Of a stretch of DNA of 64,000 nt, positions 54,455-63,196 are shown one piece after another. The notes under the pieces were generated by a model that saw nothing but the letters and a program-made list of their open reading frames with translations, searched no databases and was not told the DNA's origin. The stretch lies in the NCBI RefSeq assembly GCF_008729015.1, contig NZ_RKSM01000001.1, positions 1,364,001 to 1,428,000 on the forward strand, given 5' to 3'. This DNA is from Haloarcula sp. CBA1129 (GTDB taxonomy: Archaea > Halobacteriota > Halobacteria > Halobacteriales > Haloarculaceae). Numbering within the stretch: position 1 is the stretch's first letter; every line of letters begins with the position of its first letter. The position numbers and the translations under genes are program-made.

Positions 54455-56947
54455 TCAGTCACCTCCTGCGCGTGCGTCGGCGCCAGCCCCGCGCGGGGTA
54501 TCGGCTTCGTACCTGTCCGTGTCGACGTCATCTGGGGCCGGTTCGACCGCGACACGGACGTCGTAGAACGCCATCGTCTGGCCGACCTCACTGACCTCGT
54601 TGTGCGTGAGGTCTTGGAGGTGACCCTTGACGAAGTCGCGGCTCCACCACCCCTGATCGGTGTTGACCAGACCGGGCTGGAACGCGTCGTTGTACTTCGC
54701 CTTCACCACCATCTCGCCCCGGTCGTTGTACACCCGGACGTACTCGCCGTCCTCGATGCCGCGAGCCTTCGCATCCGACGGATGGATGTCGAGCTGCGGT
54801 TCGGGGTTGATTTCGCGCACCCAGTTCAGCATCTCGTACTGCGAGTGGATGCGGAACCGACTGTGCTTCTGCATGAACATCAGCGGGTACTCGTCGGCCT
54901 TCTCGTAGTCGTCGGCAGTCCGGTCTTCGAGCGGTCGCGGAACGTCGAACGTGACGCCCTCTTCACTCGGGGCGTCGTCGTCGTACATCTTGATGCGTCC
55001 CGTTTCGGTGGGGAACGCATCGGTGTACTTGACGATCGGGACGCTCTCTTTCTTCTGGGTCCCCTGTTCGAACAGCGTCTCGAAGTCGATATCGTCGTCT
55101 CGCCCGGCGAGTTTCCGGAGCATATCGCGTTTCGTCTCCGGGAAGCGATCGCCGTACCCGAATCGCTCCGCGAGTCCGCGGATGGCGTGGTAGTCGTCTT
55201 TGGTCTCCCACAGCGGTTCCTGCACCTTGTGGCGGTAACCGAGATGCGGATGGGACCCCCAGCCGGAAGTGATATCCTCCTGTTCGAACCAGTGGGGAAC
55301 CGGGAGGATGATGTCGGCGTGCTGGACCGTGTCTGTGTGGTGCATGTCCGCGACCACGTACATATCGAGGCTTCTGATAGCCTCTCTGAACCGCTGTCGG
55401 TCCGGGAACTGGTTCCCCATCATGTTCGACTCGATGGAGTAGACGGCTCTGATTTTGTGCGGGTCGCCCTCGATCATCGCGTCGGGGTACTCGGGGAAGG
55501 TCAGCGACGGGCCGGGGTCGGCGTCGCTCGGGTTGGCCCAGTCGCCGGCGGCGAGCGTTGCCCCGCCCGAGTGGTGGGCGTGGATGTTCCCGTGCCGACC
55601 GTAGTCGCCGGTCAGCCCCATCAACATGGCGTAGGCCTGTCCGAAGACGTGCCCGTGTTTGTATCGGCCGATTGCGTAACTCGGGGCGATACCGCCGGGA
55701 CCACGGGTTGCCAGCCACCGGATCGCAGTCCGGATGTTCGCAGCGTCGACACCGGTCGTCTCTGCGACATCCTCGGGCGCGTAGTCCGCCACGTGGTCTC
55801 GAAGCCGCGTCAGTGCCGTCTCGCACGCGACGCCGTCGATGGTGAACTCTCCAAAGAGCGCGTACGCACCGCCGGTTTCGGGTTCCAATGGGACCGGGCT
55901 ACCGCTACCGCGTTCCACGGCGACGACCTGTTTCTCGCCGCCGTCTTCGAAGACATCGCTCGCCTTGAGCAACTCCCCGGTGTCCTTCCGGATCAGCGCC
56001 GGTGCGGTCGTCCGTTTCCGGAGGAAATCCTCGTCGTACGTCTCCTCCTCGAAGACGGTGTGCATCATCGCGAGCGCGAGGTGCACGTCTTTGCCGGGCT
56101 CGACAGGGAGCCACAGGTCCGCCTTCGACGCCGTCGTCGTGTACACCGGGTCGACCACGACGAGTTTCGCCCCGCTCTCGACGGCGTCGAGAATCTTCGA
56201 GGCGTCCATCTGGAACTGACTGGAGAAGATATCCGACCCCCACACGATGATGGTGTTCGCGTTCTCCCAGTCTTCGGCCTCGTTCGTCGGTGGAAGGAAG
56301 GCACCGACGCCAGTGACGCGGTTGAAGCCGCGGCCGACGTTGGTATCGATACCCCAAGCGGACTGGGTCGCGCCGAAGAGAGAGGCGAGGCGCTTGAACG
56401 ACTTACCCGACTGCCCGTAGTTCCCCGACCCTTCGTGGAAGAGCACGCTCTCTGCGCCGTGGGCCGCTTTCAGCGACTGCATTTTGTCGGCGACTAAATC
56501 GAGTGCCTCGTCCCAAGAGACCCGCTCGAACTCGGCGTCCGGACCGCGTCCGTCGGGGTTAGGCTCGTCGGGCGACCAGTCTGTGCGCTTCATCGGATAC
56601 TTCAGTCTGGTCGGGTCGTACACGCGCTGAGTGTGCGAGAGGCCGAGGACGCAGGCCCGCTTGTACTGCTCGTCTTCGGGCGGGTGTGGCTCGACCTTCT
56701 TCACCTGTCCGTCACGGACGTGAACGTCGATGGGGCACTTCCCGCGACAGTTCGGCGAACAGACGGTCTGGATGACATCGTTTTGCCCGACATAGCTCTC
56801 GATGCCGGCGTTTCGCTTGGCTGTCCCAGTTCCGTCTTCGCTTTCGACCAGCGTCTGGAAGAACTCGCCCCCGCCAAGACCGAGGGCAGCGGCTGCTCCG
56901 CTGGCTTTCAGTACGTCACGTCGGTAAACGCCATCGTCGTCAGTCAT
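54455..56947 (-). CDS. dmsA: DMSO/TMAO-type molybdopterin reductase catalytic subunit
   Basis: Protein of 830 aa of the bis-MGD oxidoreductase superfamily. Features in order: twin-arginine signal YRRDVLKASGAAAALGLGG; FS0 cluster VCSPNCRGKCPIDVHV with a later KRACVLGLSH Cys; cofactor-binding IIVWGSDIFSSQFQMD; and a C-terminal molydopterin-dinucleotide domain (MFMQKHSRFRIHSQY). The molybdenum ligand should lie near GIDTNVGRGF; I do not see the usual Ser unambiguously. The likely substrates are DMSO and TMAO, as for the haloarchaeal dms operon, but a thiosulfate or polysulfide role is possible. The start at 56947 is chosen from the signal peptide; it overlaps the upstream small gene by 8 bp. Confidence 0.9.
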   Translation of the reverse strand: MTDDDGVYRRDVLKASGAAAALGLGGGEFFQTLVESEDGTGTAKRNAGIESYVGQNDVIQTVCSPNCRGKCPIDVHVRDGQVKKVEPHPPEDEQYKRACVLGLSHTQRVYDPTRLKYPMKRTDWSPDEPNPDGRGPDAEFERVSWDEALDLVADKMQSLKAAHGAESVLFHEGSGNYGQSGKSFKRLASLFGATQSAWGIDTNVGRGFNRVTGVGAFLPPTNEAEDWENANTIIVWGSDIFSSQFQMDASKILDAVESGAKLVVVDPVYTTTASKADLWLPVEPGKDVHLALAMMHTVFEEETYDEDFLRKRTTAPALIRKDTGELLKASDVFEDGGEKQVVAVERGSGSPVPLEPETGGAYALFGEFTIDGVACETALTRLRDHVADYAPEDVAETTGVDAANIRTAIRWLATRGPGGIAPSYAIGRYKHGHVFGQAYAMLMGLTGDYGRHGNIHAHHSGGATLAAGDWANPSDADPGPSLTFPEYPDAMIEGDPHKIRAVYSIESNMMGNQFPDRQRFREAIRSLDMYVVADMHHTDTVQHADIILPVPHWFEQEDITSGWGSHPHLGYRHKVQEPLWETKDDYHAIRGLAERFGYGDRFPETKRDMLRKLAGRDDDIDFETLFEQGTQKKESVPIVKYTDAFPTETGRIKMYDDDAPSEEGVTFDVPRPLEDRTADDYEKADEYPLMFMQKHSRFRIHSQYEMLNWVREINPEPQLDIHPSDAKARGIEDGEYVRVYNDRGEMVVKAKYNDAFQPGLVNTDQGWWSRDFVKGHLQDLTHNEVSEVGQTMAFYDVRVAVEPAPDDVDTDRYEADTPRGAGADARAGGD

Positions 56948-57182
56948 CGTCGAATCCCTCAGGTTTGGTCGGCCGCTCGTCTTCACCGAACTCTGCCAGT
57001 ATCTCCTCGTGGTACTTTTCGTGGAATTCGGCGTCGCTCAGTTCCCCGTTCGAGACACGAATCGCGTCACGAGCCATCCGTAGTCCCAAATCAGTGTCGT
57101 ACTCGACGCCGTCAAGCATCGCTGCTGCTTCGTCTTCCCACTCATCAATCGGCGTCAATCTCGGCTGCTGTGGGTCATTCAT
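56940..57182 (-). CDS. small ferredoxin-N-terminal-like protein before dmsA
   Basis: Protein of 80 aa, acidic, with LTPIDEWEDEAAAMLDGVEY and GELSDAEFHEKYHEEILAEF. It has no Cys, so it cannot bind a cluster itself. Similar sequences occur in haloarchaea annotated as 4Fe-4S ferredoxin N-terminal domain, next to or fused with ferredoxin and DMSO-reductase-like proteins (recollection). It is the first gene of the dms operon and its stop overlaps the dmsA start by 8 bp. It may be a small maturation or docking subunit. Confidence 0.7.
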   Translation of the reverse strand: MNDPQQPRLTPIDEWEDEAAAMLDGVEYDTDLGLRMARDAIRVSNGELSDAEFHEKYHEEILAEFGEDERPTKPEGFDDD

Positions 57183-57228
57183 GGCTCTAGTTATCGGTTC
57201 CTCTCGGAGTTCGGTAGGAAGCGCGCTG

Positions 57229-57249
57229 TATTATGAAGTGGTTTAAATG
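57229..57249 (-). promoter_or_regulatory. dms operon promoter region
   Basis: The minus strand reads CATTTAAACC and then TTCATAATAC in the spacer between dmsR and the dms operon. Either could be a TATA box for a start 20-40 nt upstream of the ATG at 57182. The perfect palindrome found at the nar promoter is not present here, although half-site-like GAAC sequences occur downstream. Confidence 0.4.
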
Positions 57250-57454
57250 GGGGTAGAACATCAGCAGGCCACTCAGAGGAACCGAAAAGTGGCGCAGGTG
57301 GGCCATTCAGACGCCAATAGCGGCGAAGAGCATGAGACATATAGGATCATCGTCACGACCCTATCCCACCAAGGAACACCTGTGCACGCTCAAGTCGGTC
57401 AGCAACCGAAGGCAGTCACTACCGCTATCAGTACACCTCGGTCAAAAGGAAAGT

Positions 57455-58093
57455 CTACGGGTCAAAAGCAGCCGTCGTGAGTTTCGATTCGACGGCGTTC
57501 AGGCGTTGAGAGAGTGCGGACTTCGAGATGCCAAGCGTAGCTGCGAGTTCATCAAGGGTCGTCTGTCGTGGCGTCTGATAGTAGCCTTCGTCGACCGCAA
57601 GTATCGCTGCTTCCCGTTGTTTTGCCGTGAGACAAGAGAGGTCAACTGTAGCAGGGTCCGATTCGGTCGCGTCGTCCTGTCGGGATGTCAGCCGTCGCAG
57701 ACGCACTCGGTCAGCGGCCGATTGCAACTGGTCGACTAGCTCACTGATGACGCTCCGGTCTGAGACGTACGTCTCGATAAAAAGCGAGTCACCGTCTACG
57801 CGCCGGGTTCGTGGAACACACCCGACCTCGCTAAACGCGAGACAGAGGCAGGCGTCCCCGACCTGATTTGTCGAATGGAGAACCCGTTCAGAACCGGCCT
57901 CGTCAGTGACAGTCATCTCCGCGTGACAGACCCCGTCGTTGATCTGGTTCTGCGCGTTTTCGATGGCTGAATCCGGCTCCGAAAGCGGACACGAACAGTC
58001 ATCGGGCAGTTCAATTTCGAACAGCACTTTGAGGGTTCGTTCTTTCGCAGTCCCCGATGCCCCCCCTGTGAGCCCGCTTTCGGATTGGTCCAT
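57455..58093 (-). CDS. dmsR: DmsR-like Bat-type HTH transcriptional regulator
   Basis: Protein of 212 aa with the same layout as the nar regulator in this window. The Cys pattern in the N-terminal region is DDCSCPLSEP, GVCHAEM and then ACLCLAFSEVGC, which again is CxCx7C, a likely redox or metal-sensing site. The C-terminal Bat-type HTH is LTAKQREAAILAVDEGYYQT then TTLDELAATLGISKSALSQR. It lies upstream of the dms operon on the same strand, like dmsR of Halobacterium, and presumably activates it without oxygen. The 272-base spacer to the operon holds the dms promoter. Confidence 0.82.
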   Translation of the reverse strand: MDQSESGLTGGASGTAKERTLKVLFEIELPDDCSCPLSEPDSAIENAQNQINDGVCHAEMTVTDEAGSERVLHSTNQVGDACLCLAFSEVGCVPRTRRVDGDSLFIETYVSDRSVISELVDQLQSAADRVRLRRLTSRQDDATESDPATVDLSCLTAKQREAAILAVDEGYYQTPRQTTLDELAATLGISKSALSQRLNAVESKLTTAAFDP

Positions 58094-58390
58094 CCTGCCT
58101 GCTCGTCATCCATCGTCAGTTAAATGCATTTTGTCATTCTCGTTGAAATCCGCAGATTACGGCCAGATTGTGCCTGTTTTTCTATGTTTAGAATATCTCT
58201 CCTCGGAGTCACAGCGGCGGTCCTCACGTCTCGGTGACAGCGTTCGTTCTGCTGTCGGAGAACCGACTGCACGACTCCGTTTGGCCGTAACCGGCGGAGG
58301 CTGCCCGAGAGAGAGAGCGTTGTCAGAGGCCCGCGCAGTGGTGTCACCACATTCACAAGATAAATGCCGCCTCCGCCTGATACACAGATA

Positions 58391-60184
58391 ATGGTCCTCT
58401 CGGACGTTTTGCTCGCCCCCCTAGGACTGGTGGCCCTCCTCCTTGCGGTGCCGATAGTGGTGCTGTATCTCATCCGGCCGGACCCGCAGGAACTCACGCT
58501 GCCGACGTTCCAGTTTCTCGTCGCCGGAGAACGCCAGCAATCAGCGACACCGTTTCTCGAACGGATTTCCCGCAGCCTTCTCCTGCTGTTGCAGGTGCTG
58601 GTCGTGCTGGTACTCGCGGTCGGACTTGCGACACCGTACATCACCGTCTCCGAACGAGCGACGGTCGAGGAGACGGTCATCGTCGTCGACACGAGCGCGT
58701 CCATGCAGACCGACGCAGATGGTCAGACACGCTTCCAGCAGGCCGTCGCAACCGCTCGGGAGGAGGTGACGGGGACGACGTCCGTCGTTACGACGACTAA
58801 CGGCGGTGAAGTGGTGCTCCAGCGTGGCACACCGACATCGGCTCAGGGAACGCTAGACGGGCTCAGCCCGACGGACGCGCCGGGTGACCTCAGCGGCGCT
58901 ATCTCGCAGGCGGCCTCACTCGCCGGAGAGAACGCCAGAGTCGTCGTGCTGAGTGACTTCGCGGGCGAGGAGTGGGCCACCGCGGTCACGACAGCTCGCG
59001 GGCGCGGGCTCTCCGTCGACCTCCGACAGCTCAACGGCGGCGGGGACGCGAACGTCGGCTTCATCGACCGCCGGTTCTCCGGTTCGGCGGTGACGCTCTC
59101 GGTGAAAAACTACGGCGACTCGGCCGTCACTCGGACCGTTCAGCTCGGCACTACCCAGCAGGAGATTCGGCTCGGTCCCGATGACGTGGGGTCGGTGACG
59201 CTGCCGGTCCCAGCCGGCGGGAGCGAAGCCCGGCTCAGCCCGGGCGATAGTTTCGCGGCCGACGACAGCGTCTACATTGCCGCGCCGGAGGACGCGGCCG
59301 TCGACGTACTGGTGCTGACAAACGACCGGAACCGGTATCTGACCACCGCGCTGTCGGTCGTCGACCGGGTGAACGTGACGGTCAGGCAACCGCCGACGAC
59401 GATTCAGGGCGGCTACGACGTGATTCTGTACAGCAACATCGACAAGCGGTCACTGCTCCCCGGGAACGTCGAAAGCGGGCGCGAGCTGGTCGAGGACGGC
59501 GGTGGTGTAGCGGTACTCGCACAGGACGACCTGCCACAGCGGTATCAAAACATCCTGCTCATCGAGCCCGGCGAGATTCGAACGGGCGCGACAGTTGGCC
59601 AGACGGCACAGACACAGCTCACTCGCGGCATCGACTTTCAGCCCCCGGACGAGTACATTGTCGGCTCGCTTCGTTCCGGGTCGGCACAGGTGCAACTGGG
59701 CGACGGGACGCCACTCATCGCGACCGAATCTCGAAACGGCGGACGAATCATGTACTACGGTTACATCGAGGACCGATCCAGCTTCAAATTCAACTACCAG
59801 TACCCCGTGTTCTGGAAGCGGGCAGTGTACTACCTCGCGGACAGGGAACAGCTCTCGGCTCTGAACCACGAGACCGGTGAGGCCGTCCGGTTCGGGAACA
59901 CCACCGTCGAAGGGCCGGCCGGCTCCGTCTCCGGGAACTCGGTCCCGCTCCAGCGGGCCGGCTTCTATCGCAGCGAGAGCCGGCAGGTGAGCGCCTCGCT
60001 GCTGGACGAAGGCGAGTCAAACACCGACGCCGAAGCGCTCGATGACCGCTCCGGAACGGCCGGGAATCTGACCCGAACCGAGCAGCGGTCGGTGCCACAG
60101 CCGCTGACCGAGTACTTCGCACTGGGCGGGCTGGTGCTTGCACTGGCCGAGGTCGGCTATCTGCGCCGACGGGGTGACCTCTGA
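58391..60184 (+). CDS. BatA/VWA-type membrane protein
   Basis: Protein of 597 aa. The N-terminal BatA region has two membrane helices (LLAPLGLVALLLAVPIVVLY and SRSLLLLLQVLVVLVLAVGL) around LPTFQFL. A VWA domain follows with VIVVDTSASMQTD (DxSxS metal site), then Ig-like and ThuA/GATase-like segments (GGYDVILYSNID). A final helix and RRRGDL end the protein. BatA-type proteins sit beside MoxR ATPases and DUF58 proteins in stress or assembly systems. A TATA box (AGATAAATG) about 27 nt upstream supports the ATG at 58391. Confidence 0.83.
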   Translation: MVLSDVLLAPLGLVALLLAVPIVVLYLIRPDPQELTLPTFQFLVAGERQQSATPFLERISRSLLLLLQVLVVLVLAVGLATPYITVSERATVEETVIVVDTSASMQTDADGQTRFQQAVATAREEVTGTTSVVTTTNGGEVVLQRGTPTSAQGTLDGLSPTDAPGDLSGAISQAASLAGENARVVVLSDFAGEEWATAVTTARGRGLSVDLRQLNGGGDANVGFIDRRFSGSAVTLSVKNYGDSAVTRTVQLGTTQQEIRLGPDDVGSVTLPVPAGGSEARLSPGDSFAADDSVYIAAPEDAAVDVLVLTNDRNRYLTTALSVVDRVNVTVRQPPTTIQGGYDVILYSNIDKRSLLPGNVESGRELVEDGGGVAVLAQDDLPQRYQNILLIEPGEIRTGATVGQTAQTQLTRGIDFQPPDEYIVGSLRSGSAQVQLGDGTPLIATESRNGGRIMYYGYIEDRSSFKFNYQYPVFWKRAVYYLADREQLSALNHETGEAVRFGNTTVEGPAGSVSGNSVPLQRAGFYRSESRQVSASLLDEGESNTDAEALDDRSGTAGNLTRTEQRSVPQPLTEYFALGGLVLALAEVGYLRRRGDL

Positions 60185-62550
60185 TGGCGGTGTCCTACAC
60201 TCTCGCGGAGGGGCTCACCGTCGGCGTCGAACACCTCTGGCCGCTGTTGGTCCTTCCGGTCGCCGTCGTCGTCCTCACGTATCTCATCCGGCGTGGCGAC
60301 GGCGGACCGCGGTCGGCCTCGAACCGGAGCCGCCGGCTCCTGCTTGCCAGCCGCGTGCTCATCGTCTGCCTGCTCGTGCTGGGCGCGATGGAACCGTACA
60401 CCGTCCAGACCCGCGAGACACCGGGTGAGCCGGGCGTGACACTGCTGACAGATGACTCCGCGAGCATGGGTGTCTATCCGAACACGACCGACGCGCTGGT
60501 ACAGGACATCGAAAGCGAGGGCGTGCCAGTGACGAGGGCGACAATCGGCAGCGGGTCGAACTCGCGTATCGGCGACGGCGTGGCGGCGAACCTGCAGGAG
60601 AACGGCACGGTCGTCGTCATCTCTGACGGCCGCGTCACGGAAGGACGGAGTCTGTCGATGGCAGCGGAGCAAGCCACCTCGCTCAACGCGACGGTCCACA
60701 GCGTCACGCCCCAGTCGCCACGCACCGAGCGCGCTGTGGCGATAACGGGACCATCGACGGTGAGCCGCGGCGTCCAGTCACAGTACACCGTCTCGATGGA
60801 CGGCGTGAACGTCCTCGAACCCGTGCCCGTGGAGGTGACCATCGACGGCGAGACGGTCACCGAGGGTGAACTCCGGCCGGACGGCACGCTCACCGTCGAC
60901 CACACGTTCGAGGAAATCGGGTCACACCGCATGACCGCGACGCTGTCCGGCGACGACGAGTACGCCCGAAACGACGTGTTCTACAAGAGCGTCCGCGTCG
61001 TCGAACAGCCCGACGTACTGTACGTCTCACAGGGCGAGTACCCGCTCCGGAACTACCTCGACTCGCTGTACAACGTCTCGACAGCCTCCTCGGTGCCGGC
61101 GGACCTCGATGAGTACGCCGCTGTCGTCATGCAAGACACGCCGTCGGGAAACATCGGGAACGCAACCGCGCTGCAGGACTTCGTCATCAACGGCGGCGGA
61201 CTGGTCGTTGCGGGCGGTGACAACGCCTACGAGAACGGCGGCTACGAAACGTCGCAAGTGGCCTCGATGCTCCCGGTCCGCGTCGGGAACGCCACCGGCG
61301 GCGAGTCGAACATCGTCATCCTCGTCGACGTGTCCGGCAGCGCTGAGAGCGGCCTTTCGATACAGAAGGCCGTCGCCTTAGACGTGCTCGACCAGCTCGG
61401 CGACGAGAATCAGGTCGGCGTCGTCGCGTTCAACCACAACGCGTACCGCGTCTCGGAGATGCAACCGCTCGGACAGAACCGAGCGGAGACCGCCGACAAG
61501 ATACGCCGGCTGGAAAGCGGTGGTGCAACCGATATCGCTGTCGGCCTTCAGGGGGCCGACGAACTGCTTGGTGACCGCGAAGGGACAATAATCCTGCTCA
61601 GCGACGGTCAGGACCAGCTCGGCCCCCCGGCGGCCGTCGCCAACCAACTGGGCCGTGAGGGGACGCGCGTCGTCTCCGTCGGCGTCGGCAAGCGGGTCGG
61701 CGTCGCGACGATGCGCCAGATAGCCAGCGAGTCCGGTGGCTCGTACTTCGCCGCCGACGAGACCGAGCGGCTGCGGCTGCTCTTTGGCGGCTCGTCACGG
61801 CGCTATCAAGGGGAGAACCTCACCATCGTCACGGAGGACACGTTCATCACCTCCGGTGTCGAGCTGACGGCGAACCTCGGTCAGGCCAACAACGTCCGGG
61901 TCAAGCCCGGAGCCGACTATCAGGTCGCCACGGCTGACGGGAAGCCGGCCATCGCCTCTTGGCGGTTCGGGTTGGGTCGCGTGGTCTCTATTACCGCCTA
62001 CGATTCTGACAACACGCTGGGCGGCCTGCTCGGCCGGCCGGACTCGCTGGTCGTCACGAAATCGGTCAACTATGCCGTAGGTGACCCGATGCGAACACAG
62101 ACCGGTGTTACGGCGGTCAGCGACGCCCGAGTGGGGAGTCCGACGACGCTGACCTACCAAGGAGACTCCCGACCGGACGCCGAAAACGTGTCCGTCCGGC
62201 AGGTCGGCGACGGTCGATATCGCGGTGAGTTCACGCCCCGGGAGGCGGGGTTCCAGACTGTTCTCAACACGGAATACGCGGCGAACTATCCCGTCGAGTA
62301 CGGTGCTTTCGGCCCGAGTGAGGGCCTCGATGCGCTCGTCGAAACAACGGAGGGACAGACCTTCAGTCCGGACCAAGGCGAGCAGATAGCCAGTGAGGCA
62401 CGCCAGAAATCCACCCGGGTCCGCACCGTTCGAGACACTTGGGACTGGGTCGCCCTGCTCGGCGCGCTCCTGCTTTTCACCGGCGAGGTGGTCGCCCGGC
62501 GTGTTCAAGTGTACCGCGGCCGCACCTCTCTGGAGAGTGGTCTCCCGTGA
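60184..62550 (+). CDS. large VWA membrane protein
   Basis: Protein of 788 aa. It has two N-terminal helices (EHLWPLLVLPVAVVVLTYLI; LASRVLIVCLLVLGAME). A first, degenerate VWA-like domain has TLLTDDSASMGVYP. A beta-rich middle is followed by a class I GATase-like segment (YAAVVMQDTPSG, GGGLVVAGGDNAYENGGYE) and a second complete VWA domain (IVILVDVSGSAESG, GATDIAVGL, ILLSDGQDQLG). A C-terminal helix anchors it again. The VWA/GATase combination recalls bacterial BatB/YegL-like surface-signalling proteins. It starts at the TGATG junction with the preceding gene. Confidence 0.83.
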   Translation: MAVSYTLAEGLTVGVEHLWPLLVLPVAVVVLTYLIRRGDGGPRSASNRSRRLLLASRVLIVCLLVLGAMEPYTVQTRETPGEPGVTLLTDDSASMGVYPNTTDALVQDIESEGVPVTRATIGSGSNSRIGDGVAANLQENGTVVVISDGRVTEGRSLSMAAEQATSLNATVHSVTPQSPRTERAVAITGPSTVSRGVQSQYTVSMDGVNVLEPVPVEVTIDGETVTEGELRPDGTLTVDHTFEEIGSHRMTATLSGDDEYARNDVFYKSVRVVEQPDVLYVSQGEYPLRNYLDSLYNVSTASSVPADLDEYAAVVMQDTPSGNIGNATALQDFVINGGGLVVAGGDNAYENGGYETSQVASMLPVRVGNATGGESNIVILVDVSGSAESGLSIQKAVALDVLDQLGDENQVGVVAFNHNAYRVSEMQPLGQNRAETADKIRRLESGGATDIAVGLQGADELLGDREGTIILLSDGQDQLGPPAAVANQLGREGTRVVSVGVGKRVGVATMRQIASESGGSYFAADETERLRLLFGGSSRRYQGENLTIVTEDTFITSGVELTANLGQANNVRVKPGADYQVATADGKPAIASWRFGLGRVVSITAYDSDNTLGGLLGRPDSLVVTKSVNYAVGDPMRTQTGVTAVSDARVGSPTTLTYQGDSRPDAENVSVRQVGDGRYRGEFTPREAGFQTVLNTEYAANYPVEYGAFGPSEGLDALVETTEGQTFSPDQGEQIASEARQKSTRVRTVRDTWDWVALLGALLLFTGEVVARRVQVYRGRTSLESGLP

Positions 62551-63194
62551 GCGCAATCGGCCGCCGGATCAACCTCGGACTCGTGGTGTTCGTCGTTCTC
62601 TCTATGGTCGGCACTGGCGGCACGACAGTACTGTATCAGGACTCCGCGAGCGAACTGCGTTCGCAGAACCAAGAGCTCCGCCAGCAAAACGCCGACCTCC
62701 GAGGAAACCTCGACGAGACCCGGAGTAAGCTCGACTCCACCCAGACCCGTGTCGACGATCTCGAAGACCAGTTGGAGACCCGGTCAGAAGACGTCGATCA
62801 GGTCGCGACCAATCTGAACCAGACGGAAGAACAGCTGAATGCCACAGAGGGCCAACTTGCGGAGACCCGGCAGTCGCTCCGCGAGAGCGAGGACCGCGTC
62901 GAAGAACTGGAGGGGACAGTCGATGACCTGCAAGACGAGCGCGACACGCTCGAAAATGAGGTCGATGACCTCGAGTCGACAATCGACGACCTCGAAGGCG
63001 AGAATGAAGACCTTGAAGAACAGGTGTCGGACCTCAACGATGAGATTGGTGACCTAGAGAACGAGATCGATACCCTCAACGAAAAGATAGAGACTCTCGA
63101 ATCGGAGAATCAGGAGCTCAGGAACCGCCTCAACCGGGCCTGTGGCGCGCTTGACAGCACAAACGAGACCACAAGCGCTTGTGAGGGGGTCTGA
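62547..63194 (+). CDS. membrane-anchored coiled-coil protein
   Basis: Protein of 215 aa starting with GTG inside the stop of the previous gene (GTGA). One helix near the N terminus (LGLVVFVVLSMVGTGG) is followed by about 150 residues of uninterrupted heptad coiled coil (LRSQNQELRQQNADLRGNLD, then many D/E-L repeats). It ends in a short tail with two Cys (RACGALDS, TSACEGV). The likely topology is a helix anchor with an extracellular or cytoplasmic rod. It probably acts structurally with the VWA proteins. No family is recognised. Confidence 0.78.
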   Translation: MSAIGRRINLGLVVFVVLSMVGTGGTTVLYQDSASELRSQNQELRQQNADLRGNLDETRSKLDSTQTRVDDLEDQLETRSEDVDQVATNLNQTEEQLNATEGQLAETRQSLRESEDRVEELEGTVDDLQDERDTLENEVDDLESTIDDLEGENEDLEEQVSDLNDEIGDLENEIDTLNEKIETLESENQELRNRLNRACGALDSTNETTSACEGV

Positions 63195-63196
63195 CA

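Noticed and set aside
54305-56497. 730-codon frame antisense to dmsA/dmsB
   Set aside because: Its length reflects the codon bias of the dms genes. The dms frames show complete Fe-S and cofactor motifs; this frame shows no family features.
57247-57480. 77-codon plus-strand frame between the dms operon and dmsR
   Set aside because: It overlaps the dmsR end and the dms promoter region, and its composition (Gln, Ser, Lys, Thr) is unlike a haloarchaeal protein.
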